DNA of 64,000 nt from Petrosia ficiformis (lineage: Eukaryota; Porifera; Demospongiae; Haplosclerida; Petrosiidae). The notes under the pieces were generated by a model. It saw only the letters and a program-made list of their open reading frames with translations. It did not search any database and was not told where the DNA came from. The DNA lies in contig OX345647.1 of NCBI GenBank assembly GCA_947044365.1, positions 1,340,001-1,404,000 on the forward strand, read 5' to 3'. This document shows positions 11,118 to 43,753 of the stretch, one piece after another (positions within the stretch are counted from its first letter, which is position 1; each line of letters opens with the position of its first letter). The translations under genes and the position numbers were made by a program.

Positions 11118-11967
11118 TACGAGTGTTATATTTTTTGGGGAGTTATATAACTAAGTCCGAGTGCTTTTGTTTCAATACTATTTGAGATCTACAAAATACG
11201 AATCAAGTGTAAGGAAAGGCACCTCAAGTAGGCGTGGTCAATGATACAGACCTAATGACAAGAGACCCTAGGATTGAGGACACACCCTCTCAAGGTGCCC
11301 TTCTTTACAAGTGATACTTTATATCAGTTAAAATACAAGATAATTATAAACATTTCTCTTGCTAAACCATTTACTATTATCATACATGCGCGCAGATGTT
11401 CCAACGTCTGTGAGCACGAGACTATATCACACACATAATTTATCATATATACATATTTATTTGGATTTTAAAATAGTAATATTATATGCAGATAAGAAAT
11501 CACATACCGAAAAGTGTACTGCAACCTCCAATAAAACACAATATCAATAGATAATCTAATCAGCATGACAGCAGCATGCATATATGTATATGCAGCAACT
11601 CGTAGCCACTCCTCCAAAAATAAATTTGATAGCACGTGATCTCCGAATATGGCTGCTGACTCCCCCTGGGAGAAGTAAAAGTTATTTTTTTGCTTCAACT
11701 CTGACATTTTCAAGTTAATAGAAACAAGCAGGAACAGGTATAACTTACTAATATATTTCTTCACAAAGAAGATTGACTTAACTGAGTAAGTATTGAGGCT
11801 GTGTGAGTGTAATTAATTTGTCCATTCCATTTTCAATCAGTGTTGAATATCTCATTTTTCATGCCATGAAAGATATGATTTGTTGCTTAAATATATTTTC
11901 ATCAAATAATCAACAACCTGTCAGGAATGTTGTACTTGTCATTTAACAAGATAAGACTTATATTTCA

Positions 11968-11968
<1 letters not shown>
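11118..11968. other. Non-coding stretch
   Basis: No host gene seen. A short inverted pair GTAAGGAAAGGCACCT (11,210) and AGGTGCCCTTCTTTAC (11,295) may mark a ~98-bp MITE, but no clear target duplication was found. Confidence 0.4.
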
Positions 11969-12014
<46 letters not shown>

Positions 12015-12065
12015 TGTATATATATATCACTTACTGTTTGTGTACATATATATATATATAATACA
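11969..12065. repeat. (AT)n microsatellite
   Basis: Two AT dinucleotide runs separated by TCACTTACTGTTTGTG. Confidence 0.95.
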
Positions 12066-12529
12066 TGTGTGTGTATATATGTAAATTATATACTGTTGTA
12101 GACTAATACGTTGTATGGCTTTGTATCATCAAGTTGTATATTATGCTGGTATAGAAGTATTATATTTATAAATAGAGGCTAATGTATTTTGTACGCCATG
12201 TGTTATAATACATACTATTGGTTACAAGTAATTACCAGCTTGTGTTATCTAACAAGGGCAAATGTCAGCTATATTAATATGTAAGACTGGTAGTGTAGCT
12301 GTTGGTAGCTGTTGGTAATGTATTGTGAGTTTAAGTTATAGATATTTTACAAGCCTGATGCAACAACTAATAATTAACTAAAATTATAATTTGATAATAA
12401 TGGCCACTTTTAGTTAGTTAACTTTCAGTAAACCTAATCTTATAAAGTTTTGAGAAACTGGACATATAACTGAGACCTCACTGTATTACATCAAAGTTTT
12501 CAGTACATACATGTTTCAGAGTTTTTGAC
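12066..12529. other. AT-rich non-coding stretch
   Basis: No gene. Contains TTAGTTAGTTAACT-type sequence near 12,410 related to the hAT-like MITE family. Confidence 0.45.
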
Positions 12530-12960
12530 TACATGTACATGTATATTGTATTACCAATTAACCACTGTTATATACATGTACACGTTAAGTAGAGTGTGTA
12601 TATGTACACGTTATATACAGTATGTACATGATATGATTAGATGTACATATCATGACACACATGTACATGTACATGTATAACCAATTAACCATTGTTATGT
12701 ACAGAGTGTACATGTACTCGTCATGTATAGTGTGTACATGTACATGTTATGTACAGTGTGTATATGTACACGTCATGTATAGTGTGTACATGTACATGTT
12801 ATATACAGTATGTACATGTTATATACAGTATGTACATGATATGATTAGATGTACATGTATATATCATGACACATATACATGTCCAACCAATTAACCATTG
12901 TTATGTACATGTATTGTACATAACTACATGTACATGTATAATTAACATGTATAATTATCA
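12530..12960. repeat. TACATGTA-rich minisatellite
   Basis: Irregular repeats of TACATGTACATGT, GTGTACATGTAC and AACCAATTAACCATTGTTATG. The block containing ACCAATTAACCATTGTTAT recurs within it and again near 43,285 and 51,775. Confidence 0.8.
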
Positions 12961-13013
12961 ATTAGACTCATTTTACTAACAACATTAACCTCAGTTTGCT
13001 TCATTAATAAACT

Positions 13014-13356
13014 ATGTACGTATGTATGTATGTATGTATGTATGTATGTATGTATGTATGTATGTATGTATGTATGTATGTATGTAGGTATGTATGTTTG
13101 TATGTATGTATGTATGTATGTATGTATGTATGTATGTATGTATGTATGTAGGTATATATGTTATTATGTATGTATGTGTGTATGTATGTATGTATGTAGG
13201 TATGTATGTATGTATGTATGTATGTATGTATGTAGGTATGTATGTTTGTATGTATGTATGTATGTATATATGTTATTATGTATGTATGTGTGTATGTATG
13301 TTTGTATGTGTGTTTGTATGTATGTACATGTGTATGTATGTATGTATGTGTGTGTG
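13014..13356. repeat. (TATG)n microsatellite
   Basis: About 340 bp of TATG with GTAGG and TTTG variants. A ~150-bp internal duplication contains TATATGTTATTATG. The overlapping MYVC-repeat frames are artefacts. Confidence 0.95.
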
Positions 13357-13374
13357 TATATATACTTAGATACT

Positions 13375-13442
13375 TAGAACACTGTGCAGTGCCAAATAAG
13401 AAGCTCTTTGGGTTAATGGTACGCCATATGAGCTTTTTAAAA
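13375..13442. mobile_element. Fragment of MITE family 2 (reverse)
   Basis: GTGCAGTGCCAAATAAGAAG and ATATGAGCTTTTT match the reverse complement of the left end of the element at 22,719. Confidence 0.6.
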
Positions 13443-13599
13443 ACTCTTACATGTATATATAAATACCTGACTAAACTAGTAATACCAGTACAGGAATCTG
13501 GTTTTTCAATACAGGTCTAAGAATGAGTATGAGTCCTAGACTTATAATAAACATTTTCTGAAGACTACACAGTCCCTTTATGACAATAATGATCATTTT

Positions 13600-13758
13600 A
13601 GTTATAGTATGATAAGCATTTCATACCTAATAAAGTACTTTTACTAACTAAAAGATCCAGTCATACATCAGTAGACTTGTAATTTAGTTATAGTTTAGTT
13701 AACTAAAATCGTCTAAAAGGGATTTTAGTTATAGTTAACTAAAACAACACTAAACTAC
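13600..13758. mobile_element. hAT-like MITE family 3, degenerate copy
   Basis: TAGTTATAGTTAACTAAAAC and the terminal AACAACACTA match the right end of the better-preserved element at 28,213-28,408. The left end is unclear. Confidence 0.5.
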
Positions 13759-14009
13759 CATACTATGATATGTAATATAAAATTTATTTGTTTGTTTTTT
13801 ATATATATATATAATTATATTTACTTTTAAATTTCCCCTGTCCATATTGGCTTAGCTTAGCTGGCTACTAATCAGTTTGTCTATTTATCTGTTTATGATT
13901 TCCTGCATTATTGTTGGTATGATTTAAAGCCCTTTTGATTTCAGGCTCTCAAAAATTCATATCTACATAATGAAGGCATTTTCTATGTTTCAATATCTTT
14001 CATTAACCA

Positions 14010-14300
14010 ACTGAGCTTATATACCTGCAAAGTGCTGACTGTATTGTGGGTTTGTAGCTTACACAGCTAATTCTATTCATGACTCTTCCTGTGTGCTTAT
14101 ATGTCTATACAGTGCTCTCTGTATTGTGGGTTTGTAGATCACACAGCTAATCATATTCATGACTTTTCCTGTGTACTTATATGCCTATACAGTGCTCTCT
14201 GTATTGTGGGTTTATAGATCACACAGCTAATCATATTCATGACTTTTCCTGTGTACTTATATGCCTATACAGTGCTCTCTGTATTGTGGGTTAGTGGACT
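14010..14300. repeat. 80-bp tandem repeat, ~3.5 copies
   Basis: Units with CTTATATGCCTATACAGTGC and GTATTGTGGGTTTGTAGATC start near 14,015, 14,096, 14,176 and 14,256. Confidence 0.85.
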
Positions 14301-14393
14301 ACACAATACAATTGAAATTGGAATTTTGACCGAGCTATCAGCAGACTTTTAATTATACATGTACAAAGATAAAACTAGATATATCGAGAAAAA

Positions 14394-14665
14394 AGTATCC
14401 CTATGACTGCTTTGTGGTGTCCAGCAATCAGCAATCATGGCTGGCTTTATCATGCCTGAAACACAACAGCCTATTATAGTTATTATTTTGATTATCTACT
14501 CTCCTTACCTTTCAAAGGACCTTGTAGAACTTTAGGAATATATTTCAAGCAGAATAGCTAGCTATTAGTTCCAGTTTTTTAAGTGACCGTGCCCCCGGGA
14601 ATGACACAACTTCCTTAACTACGTATACAACACATTCTCGCGCAAGTGGACACAAGAAAAATATA

Positions 14666-14717
<52 letters not shown>

Positions 14718-14766
14718 TTCAACCCCGTGGAAAGCAATCATAGGGATGGCCCTATGGGCCATAAAA
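14394..14766. mobile_element. MITE family 1, copy B
   Basis: AGTATCCCTATGACTGCTTT on the left and AAAGCAATCATAGGGATG plus CCCTATGGGCC on the right. The interior matches copies at 3,077 and 44,812, with a TA microsatellite at the same internal position, so the microsatellite is part of the element. Confidence 0.85.
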
Positions 14767-14989
14767 ATTATTATTAGGATTTTACTAAAACCTATTAGTA
14801 ATAAAGTTTTGGTATTCTGCACCATTTCCTGATCTTGAGAAGTCTTCTGGTAGCAAAACGAATACTTGTCAACACAACACATCTTTGATAGAGAAGTTGG
14901 TTAGGATTAACCATCTTATAGGTATTATATGAGTAATGAAGTCCACAGAAAAACAAACACTCTCTTTCCTGGAAACAGTATGACCATAG

Positions 14990-15046
14990 CTGAACTTGAA
15001 CCACTGACCATTCGATCTAGAGGCTCAAGCTCTAACCACTGCCTCT
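14990..15046 (-). repeat. tRNA-like SINE head
   Basis: On the minus strand it reads GCAGTGGTTAGAGCTTGAG (A-box-like) and GTGGTTCAAGTTC (B-box-like). Spacing suits a pol III internal promoter. The clover-leaf is not intact, so it is a SINE fragment and not a functional tRNA. Confidence 0.5.
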
Positions 15047-15310
15047 AAAAAAAAAGAGAAAGAGTGTGTTAAAGTTCTATTGCTGGTGAGGCAATGTTTC
15101 AAACAAGCAGAATTTATGTACAGTAGTCGCCAGTAGGCCCAGTACTATATCAGCACTGGCTCTGAAGCTTTTTGTCATCCACAATATGCCACTCAAAGAA
15201 ATTTTGCTCTTTGGTCATGACCACTCACACTCTCATAATTCAACACATGTGACACAATGCACGCTAAATTCTAATTATAAAGGCTGAAAGAGTAAAGTAA
15301 GAAATGCCAG

Positions 15311-15387
15311 TAGTCACTGGGAATTGAACCCAGGGCCACTGACTTTAGCTACCAGTGTTCTTACCACTGCACTGTGAGAACCAGACA
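15311..15387 (-). repeat. tRNA-derived SINE head
   Basis: Minus strand reads GCAGTGGTAAGAACACTGG (A-box-like) and CCTGGGTTCAATTCCCAG (a T-arm with B box). The anticodon arm does not fold convincingly, so a SINE is more likely than a tRNA gene. Confidence 0.6.
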
Positions 15388-15810
15388 ACCATCGGCATCC
15401 TCTTTATACACATGTACAATAGAGGTTATTGTGTGTCATAATTATGTCCTTACAGTGTATGTCATATATATTATGCATACATGTATCTACTTTTGTCCAT
15501 GGAGAACGAAGTCAAGTGCTATTGAAATAAAGTGTAGCCTCATTGCTTGAATATATTCAGTTTAGTGATTTTGGCCGAACTTTCAGTTAAATACAGCTGT
15601 GATGTTTATTTACAACTTCATGTACATGCACATTTACAAATGTTGTTTCCTGTTTTGTGTAACTGAATTTTGTAACTACAATTAAACATCTATAAATATG
15701 GTTGCACTGGGAGTTTTCCACACAGCTTTGAGTCCTTCAGATTTTTTAGCCCAAGATTGACTTAACTAATCTCAGAATATCTACAATAGTTGGATAGTGT
15801 TATTAAAAGA
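15388..15810. other. Non-coding stretch
   Basis: No gene or repeat family recognised. Confidence 0.45.
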
Positions 15811-16316
15811 AAGTGTATGTATGTATGTACGTACTTATGTATGTATGTATTTACATATGTATGTATGTATGTATTTATGTATGTATGTATGTATGTATGT
15901 ATGTATGTATTTATATATGTACAATGTATGTATGTATGTATGTATGTATGTATTTATATATGTATGTATGTATGTATGTATGCATGTATGTATGTATGTA
16001 CATGTATGTATGTATGTTTGTTTGTCTGTATGAGTGTATTTATATGTATATATGTATCTATGTATGAATGTATGTGTATATATGTACAATGTATGTATAT
16101 ATGTATGTACATGTATGTATGTATCTATGTATGTATGTATGTATATATGTACAATGTATGTATGTATGTATGTATGTATGTATGTATGTATGTATGTATG
16201 TATATATGTACAATGTATGTATATATGTATGTACATGTATGTATGTATGTATGTATGTATGTATGTATGTATTTATATATATACAATGTATGTATTTATG
16301 TATGTATGTATGTATT

Positions 16317-16350
<34 letters not shown>

Positions 16351-16569
16351 TGTATGTATGTATGTATGTATGTATGTTTGTTTGTCTGTATGAGTGTATT
16401 TATATGTATATATGTATCTATGTATGAATGTATGTGTATATATGTACAATGTATGTATATATGTATGTATGTATGTATCTATGTATGTATGTATGTATAT
16501 ATGTACAATGTATGTATGTATGTATGTATGTATGTATGTATGTATGTATGTATATATGTACAATGTATG

Positions 16570-16603
<34 letters not shown>

Positions 16604-16640
16604 TATATGTATGTATATATGTATGTATGTATGTATGTAT
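15811..16640. repeat. (TATG)n array with ~360-bp internal duplication
   Basis: TATG microsatellite punctuated by TATATGTACAATGTATG. The distinctive block TTTGTTTGTCTGTATGAGTG recurs at about 16,017 and 16,377, showing a 360-bp segmental duplication inside the microsatellite. The long open frames in both directions are repeat artefacts. Confidence 0.95.
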
Positions 16641-16659
16641 ACGTATTCACTTATTACTC

Positions 16660-17260
16660 TTTTATTTGAATCTGGCAACCTCTAATTGTCTAGAAAATAC
16701 TGTAATTAATCTGATTGGTCAATATGATATGTATACACTGTAGCTTATTCTCTATGTACATGTATTTACACACCTCAAGCCTTTATTAAATACATGTAAC
16801 AGCCTTTTGTATAATTATGTAGTTTTTCAAATATTAAGTATAGAGCAGTGCTACATGACATTTGGTCAACCAGTGTGTTTAGTGTAAGGAGAAAGACTGA
16901 AATGTGGGGGAGTGGCATGGTACCACCCATTGACAGAGACAGTGTAACATATATTGAGAATTACTCGTGATGGAGAAATTTTGGCAAATTTGTGAATTTG
17001 AAAAATTCACCAAATGAAATTCCAACAAAATTTTACAACCACATACATGTACCACACCTACTACACATGTATCAATTACTATAGAAGTGCGTGAAGATGT
17101 AAATGTATACGTATTTTCAGAGAGAAGCGAAGGACTTGCGTTTACTTTTGGATCTTGTTTACTATAACATTCCAAATATACTGTAAAATGTGGTATTCCC
17201 TTAAGACACTCTCAAGAATGACTGTTTTTCTCAACACCTGTCTATCATGATTACATGTGA
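16660..17260. other. Non-coding stretch
   Basis: Contains a short palindromic AATTTGTGAATTTGAAAAATTCACC near 17,000. The 98-codon minus-strand frame (16,879-17,175) has no recognisable domain, no splice support and AT-driven composition. I do not call it a gene. Confidence 0.4.
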
Positions 17261-17405
17261 GCAGGGACGTGGAAACATTGAGCTGACTACCGGACATTTT
17301 GGCCTATTTTCAACACTCTTGTCTGCTCCCTATATACTTTGTATCAAACATTCACTAGATTTATCAGACAATGTCCTGCATGACTGGCTGTTTCCACACC
17401 ACTGG
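17261..17405. mobile_element. MITE family 4, copy A
   Basis: Ends GCAGGGACGTGGAAAC and GTTTCCACACCACTGG are inverted repeats. The element matches 19,459-19,628 in opposite orientation, sharing GAGCTGACTACCGGACATTTT. Confidence 0.7.
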
Positions 17406-17744
17406 ATGTGAGTGTGTGTCTAACTGTGAACGTGAAATTCACCAACACATTAGATTGTGCTATTTAGCCAATTTTCCCCTGGCCAATATATATCATACAC
17501 TTTGGCTTGTTTACATATGACTAGTATAGTTAAGGTTATATATATTATACATTGTATATTTACATACCTACTTGCATATATGTATCATCATTTTGTTTAT
17601 GTTGAAAGCCTTTGTAACTTACTGTATCTAATAAATCGCTTGTATATTTTAGTTATGAATTTTGTGTATCTTGCATTTCTGTTAAGAATAAGTAAACATT
17701 TGAGGAGAGTTTAGTCATTGAAATATTTAGCATCTACATGTGTA

Positions 17745-17950
17745 CATGTACAGTTATCATGTACTTGTTGTACATGATGAATGTACATGTACATGTACAT
17801 TTATTATGTACATTTACATGTACATTTATTATGTACATGTACATGTACATGTACATTTATTATGTACGTTTACATGTACATTTATTATGTACATGTACAC
17901 ATGTACTTGTACATGTACATTTATTATGTACATGTACACATGTACATAAT
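17745..17950. repeat. TACATGTACATTTATTATG minisatellite
   Basis: Tandem copies of a ~18-36-bp unit made of TGTACATGTACATTTATTA. It lies upstream of the p85 gene. Confidence 0.9.
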
Positions 17951-18004
17951 AATTATAATTATTGATATTTCAAAATTGCTATACATGTAGGAGAGAAATA
18001 GTGG

Positions 18005-18180
18005 TTTATGTGTCTGTGTGTCTGTGTGTCTGTCTATGTGTCTGTGTCTGTCTGTCTGTTTGTGTCTGTCTATCTGTCTGTGTTTGTTTGTTTGTTTGTC
18101 TGTCTGTCTATGTGTCTGTGTCATTCTGTCTGTCTGTTTGTCTGTGTGTTTTGTATGTGTGTTTCTGTCTGTGTCTGTCT
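18005..18180. repeat. (TGTC)n microsatellite
   Basis: TGTCTGTG variants followed to about 18,545 by TACATGTA-rich sequence. No promoter element could be identified upstream of the p85 start. Confidence 0.9.
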
Positions 18181-18575
18181 GTTAGACAGTTAGTGTACAT
18201 GTATGTGATGTTATAGGACATTTACATGTACATGTACCTGTCTGCAAGAGTGTGTCTGCAAGAGTGTATCTGCATGTGACAGTGTGTCTATGTACATGTA
18301 CATATATATGTACATGTGCATGTATATGTATTTTATTGTGTGTATGTATGTGAGTATACATGTACATGTAACATGTATGTGTCCATATTAATGTGTGTGC
18401 ATGTGTTAGTATGAGAGTATATACATAATTATACATATATGTATATATTTATATACATGTGTTATATACATACATGTACATGTTTATGTGTGAATTTGTG
18501 TTATCCTGTGTGTAATATGTGTAATGTCTTGTACATGTATTTTACTTTTAGTATACATTTCTGTCTCTCTCAGTT

Positions 18576-39890
<21,315 letters not shown>

Positions 39891-40186
39891 TAACTAGCTC
39901 TTGAGATACGTAGTGTGTGTATATATTAATTTTTTTTTTTAATTTTGAAAGGAGAAATTGTGCATGTTTTCAAAGATTTGAACTTTTGAATATAATCATA
40001 ATTATTAGTAATTGTGTGTCATGAAAAATGCAAATGATGTAAAGATATTTTAGTTTTTTTTAGAAATATTTGTTTTTGTCTATACATAATTATATATATA
40101 TATATAATTATATATATATAAATTATATATATATATATACATAATTATATGTTATGTATATAATTATGTATATTCTTTGTTGTGTG

Positions 40187-40192
40187 AATAAA
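40187..40192 (+). terminator. Poly(A) signal of the p85 gene
   Basis: AATAAA 297 bp after the p85 stop and 125 bp before the next ATG. The signal is absent at the equivalent place downstream of the decayed copy. Confidence 0.5.
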
Positions 40193-40316
40193 CGTTTCTT
40201 TTTATTTTGAGAGGATGCCAGCCACTCCTCCCGAATAAGGGGAACTTCTCGCTAATTTTTTTTTACCACGAACTTACTGCAAGCTGAGTCTCAGTGTGTA
40301 TGGATATCTGGTAATT

Positions 40317-42317
40317 ATGTCTGATCAAATTCCTCTTCCAACTATTGATCAATTTGCAGAAGAGTTAGTTAAAGAACCTAGATGGTATGATCTAGGTGTA
40401 TTTCTATGTGTACCTACCTATGAGCTGGATGTTATTGCACGAGACTATCAAGGAACTCAAAGGCGTTTGATTGAACTGTTCAAATGTTTCCCGTCTCGTG
40501 GTAAAGTAGTTTCTTGGAATGATATTGTTGATGCTCTTACGAAGATGCAACATAAAGACCTTGCTGATCAACTGCGTCAAAAATATATCCCGACGACAGC
40601 CTCATCATATCCTCTATCTCCAACTCGTAGTGAGAAACAAGAAAGTGAAGAAGCAGGAAAGGACTCACAAGGAATGGAAACTGGTAGTGTGAGTGAAGTA
40701 CATAGTAATAAATTATATATTGATAAAGAAATTAGCAAAGAGTTTGATGAAGTAATTACTGCTTTTGCGAAGTTAGTATTAGAAATTAAACGAGCACTAC
40801 AAAGGAATACTATTTCAATTCGTGAAATACAAGTTGTCTTGCAAGAGGTTTACGAGATAGACCCTCTCTCAACAGAAGAAGCCACTCTTGACAAAGTGTT
40901 TGCCAGAATGCGTCAACATTATTGTTTTCTTAATTATCGCGCTCTTGCTCATCTTGTAGATATGTTTCTTAGCAATGAAAAGCCTCTACAACAGCTTCTT
41001 GTAGATTATACAAACAAGCTTGACAAATTCAAAGAGTCAGTGAAGATAAAAGATCTTATGAAACTCATAAAAGAGAAGAGAGATTTGTATGGCAATCAAA
41101 AAATAATACATTTAAAAACACGTGATTTCTGGGGTAAAGTCCCGCTGAGTAAGTTTGAGAGGCTAGCAAAACTGATGTTTGAAAATCTATATGATTGTGC
41201 TGCACAAATTAGAATAGAAGATGGTTGTATTTGTGTTAGCTGGGTAATTCCTGATATCGATACAAGTGTATTAGACACTGTGTCTCCTGATCTCCTGAAA
41301 ATTGTAGGTGTGATATCCCTCAAGATAGATGATGAGGTATTATATGAGGGACCTAATGAAGGGTGTCATATCCTGGAATCAGCATTCTTACAAGCTGTTG
41401 CATTTGAAAATGTTAGAGCTATTGAGCTTCTATTAGCGGTTAGTACCCACCCGAGTGAGGTAGCTAATATGGGAATATATAATGGGTGGACTCCTCTTAT
41501 GATAGGTAGTCAGAGAGGTTGTAATGAGGTTGTTAAGCTATTGTTGAATGCCAAAGCTAATCCTAATGCTTGTACTGTTTTAGAAGAAACAGCTATTTAT
41601 ATAGCTAGTGCGTATGGTCACCCTGTTGTTGTCTCTACCCTTCTTACATCTGGTGCCGATCCTAATATGGCAAAAAGTGATGGGTGGACTCCTCTTATGA
41701 TAGGTAGTCAAGAGGGACATAATGAGGTTGTGGTGTTACTGTTGAAAGCAAAAGTTAATCCTAATGCTTGTTTAAAAAATGGTGTAACAGCTATTTATAT
41801 AGCTTGTCAGAATGGTCACTCTGTTGTCGTCTCTACTCTTCTTAGATCTGGTGCTGATCCTAATTTAGCAGATAGTCATTGCTGGACCCCTCTTATGATA
41901 GGTAGTCAGGAAGGTAATAATGAGGCTGTTGAGATACTGTTGAAAGCAAAAGTTAATCCTAATGCTTGTTTAAAAAATGGGATAACAGCTATTTATATAG
42001 CTAGTAAGAATGGTCACTCTGTTGTCGTCTCCACTCTTCTTGCATTTGGTGCTAATCCTAATATGGGAAAACATGATGGGTGGACTCCTCTTATGATAGG
42101 TAGTCGGAATGGTCATAATGAGGTAGTTGAGCAACTGTTAGAGGCTAATGTTGATCCTAATGCTTGTTTAAAGGATGGAAAAACTTCTATTTATATAGCT
42201 AGTGAGAAAGGTCACTCTGTTGTTGTCTCTACTCTTCTTGCATTTGGTGCCAATCCAATTTCAGAAGATAGTGATGGGTATACTCTTCCTATAATAGGTA
42301 GTTATAGCAATTGTTAA
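40317..42317 (+). CDS. Death-domain / ankyrin-repeat protein 1 (intronless)
   Basis: 666 residues from ATG at 40,317; the paralogues also begin MSDQ/MSDR, which fixes the start. In-frame sequence upstream has no ATG. Residues about 5-93 form a death domain (FAEELVKEPRWYDLGVFLCV, LIELF, VSWNDIVDALTKM.....ADQLRQKY). Residues about 130-345 are a conserved helical/beta region I cannot name (RIEDGCICVSWVIP, VGVISLKIDDEVLYEG). From about 350 there are nine to ten ankyrin-type repeats alternating DGWTPLMIGS and TAIYIAS forms in ~66-residue pairs. It is probably a cytoplasmic adaptor: death domains self-associate, ankyrins bind partners. No enzyme domain, signal peptide or membrane segment is visible. 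It lies 426 bp downstream of the p85 stop on the same strand. Exact function unknown. Confidence 0.85.
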   Translation: MSDQIPLPTIDQFAEELVKEPRWYDLGVFLCVPTYELDVIARDYQGTQRRLIELFKCFPSRGKVVSWNDIVDALTKMQHKDLADQLRQKYIPTTASSYPLSPTRSEKQESEEAGKDSQGMETGSVSEVHSNKLYIDKEISKEFDEVITAFAKLVLEIKRALQRNTISIREIQVVLQEVYEIDPLSTEEATLDKVFARMRQHYCFLNYRALAHLVDMFLSNEKPLQQLLVDYTNKLDKFKESVKIKDLMKLIKEKRDLYGNQKIIHLKTRDFWGKVPLSKFERLAKLMFENLYDCAAQIRIEDGCICVSWVIPDIDTSVLDTVSPDLLKIVGVISLKIDDEVLYEGPNEGCHILESAFLQAVAFENVRAIELLLAVSTHPSEVANMGIYNGWTPLMIGSQRGCNEVVKLLLNAKANPNACTVLEETAIYIASAYGHPVVVSTLLTSGADPNMAKSDGWTPLMIGSQEGHNEVVVLLLKAKVNPNACLKNGVTAIYIACQNGHSVVVSTLLRSGADPNLADSHCWTPLMIGSQEGNNEAVEILLKAKVNPNACLKNGITAIYIASKNGHSVVVSTLLAFGANPNMGKHDGWTPLMIGSRNGHNEVVEQLLEANVDPNACLKDGKTSIYIASEKGHSVVVSTLLAFGANPISEDSDGYTLPIIGSYSNC

Positions 42318-42414
42318 TTAGTTATACATGTAGATGTAGCAATGATGGTTAAACACGTATACACACTGTACACAATGTGTATATGTACATGTGCTGTACA
42401 TTACATGTTCCGCG

Positions 42415-43235
42415 CAATCTGGGAATTTGTGCAATCTGCAAATTGCGTTGTGCAAACTGAAGATCCACAGAACGCATGCCAATCTGCAGATTGGTATGCA
42501 ATCTGTAGATTGTGCATTACTAATTGCGCAAACTTACAAGTATTATTACAATAACCACAAAGCCCTAAAAACAAGTACAACAACTCAAAATAAAAACCGA
42601 TATCGTTATGTTAGAATTTTTTATTTAAAAAGAATTATACACAACTGATAAAAAAGAAAAGCAAAATAGACAAGTCATTTGTAACATGTTTGGACAAGTA
42701 AATAGTTTATTATTTTAAAACTACTGTTTTTTTATAGTATTTTCTTAAACGACAGCTGACCATATTTCCTGCAACATCAACAACACAAACTTCCCTTGTT
42801 TCAAAACATTCGCTGTCCCAGTTTATTGCCATTGCCAAGCACCAAAAAAAAACAAAAACAAACGACTATGTGCTAGGTATACAAAGACTGGTTCTTGGGA
42901 AGAAATCTGTAGTTTAGTTGTGTTGTATAATTGGAGTTTTTAATAGTGAGTTATGCTTTTCCCGTTACTTCTTAAAAATATACACGTACAACATTCATTC
43001 ATCAGGTATATATATAGTACGTGCTACTTATGGACAGTTTATTTAATTTTCTGAACGTTATCTTCAGAACAGTATAATATTAAGGAGGGATTTGTGGTTC
43101 AACAGTTTGCACAATTATTATTGGAGATTACACAATTAGTATTGCGTAATCTGCAGATTGGCACACATACTGTGGATCTTCAGTTTGCGCAACGCAATCT
43201 GCAGATTGTGCAAATTATAAGAATGTGCGGAACAT
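42415..43235. mobile_element. ~820-bp element with ~130-bp terminal inverted repeats
   Basis: Ends ATGTTCCGCGCA and TGTGCGGAACAT. Arms share AATTTGC/GCAAATT, AACTGAAGATCCACAG and CTGCAGATTGGYATGCAATC-type sequence (42,415-42,545 against 43,095-43,235). A fragment (GTGGATCTTC...AATCTGCAGATTGC) recurs near 53,285. The interior (42,560-43,090) is AT-rich with no transposase. Class not determined. Confidence 0.7.
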
Positions 43236-43345
43236 ACACATCATGTATAATCATCATTATAATTATGTATGATTACATGTACATGTATAACCAATTAACT
43301 ATTGTTATATACATCTACATATAGTGATTATACATGATATTATCA

Positions 43346-43440
43346 GGAAAGAAAGAAAGAAAGAAAGAAAGAAAGACACCTGAGGCAATGGAAAAATGAA
43401 AAATGAGAGTTGCCTCAGGTGGGATTCGAACCCACGACAC
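43346..43440 (-). repeat. Truncated tRNA-like SINE (same family as 24,862)
   Basis: GAAAG tail, CACCTGAGGCAAT hairpin and GGGATTCGAACCC (B box on the minus strand). It stops before the A box. Confidence 0.75.
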
Positions 43441-43575
43441 ATGTACACACTGTTGAGATTTTAACATGGTGTGATGGACTCAATCACTTATGTTCAATCA
43501 TAATTCTTAATGTAGATACTCTCAATTTAGTGGTATCTACTGTAACTTGTTAAATTTCTTTAATTTACAGTAATA

Positions 43576-43753
43576 CAGTGAAACCTTTCTATTGAGGACA
43601 CCCTGAAATGAGGATACCCCTGTATTAAGGACACTTATATACAAATGTCCCAAACTCTGCCTTATAATATAAATTCACTTCTGAAATGAGGACACCCTGT
43701 AATCAGGACACTTATATTTGTCCCAAGGGTGTCCAGAATAGAGGGGTTCCATG
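43576..43753. mobile_element. Tc1/mariner (pogo-type) MITE
   Basis: Begins TA|CAGTGAAACCTTTCTATTGAGGACACCC and ends GGGTGTCCAGAATAGAGGGGTTCCATG. The CAGTG.AACC ends and TA target fit pogo/Tigger-type MITEs. Internal direct copies of GAAATGAGGA and AGGACACTTATAT. Confidence 0.65.

Noticed and set aside
13030..13377. Long open frames encoding MYVC repeats
   Set aside because: Pure TATG microsatellite translation. No codon bias, and frames open in several phases and both strands.
15790..16743. 317-codon open frame
   Set aside because: Translation of the TATG array at 15,811-16,640, with equally long frames on the other strand.
40296..40316. Upstream extension of death-domain gene 1
   Set aside because: It would need a GTG start. 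ATG at 40,317 matches the paralogues' MSDQ/MSDR start.
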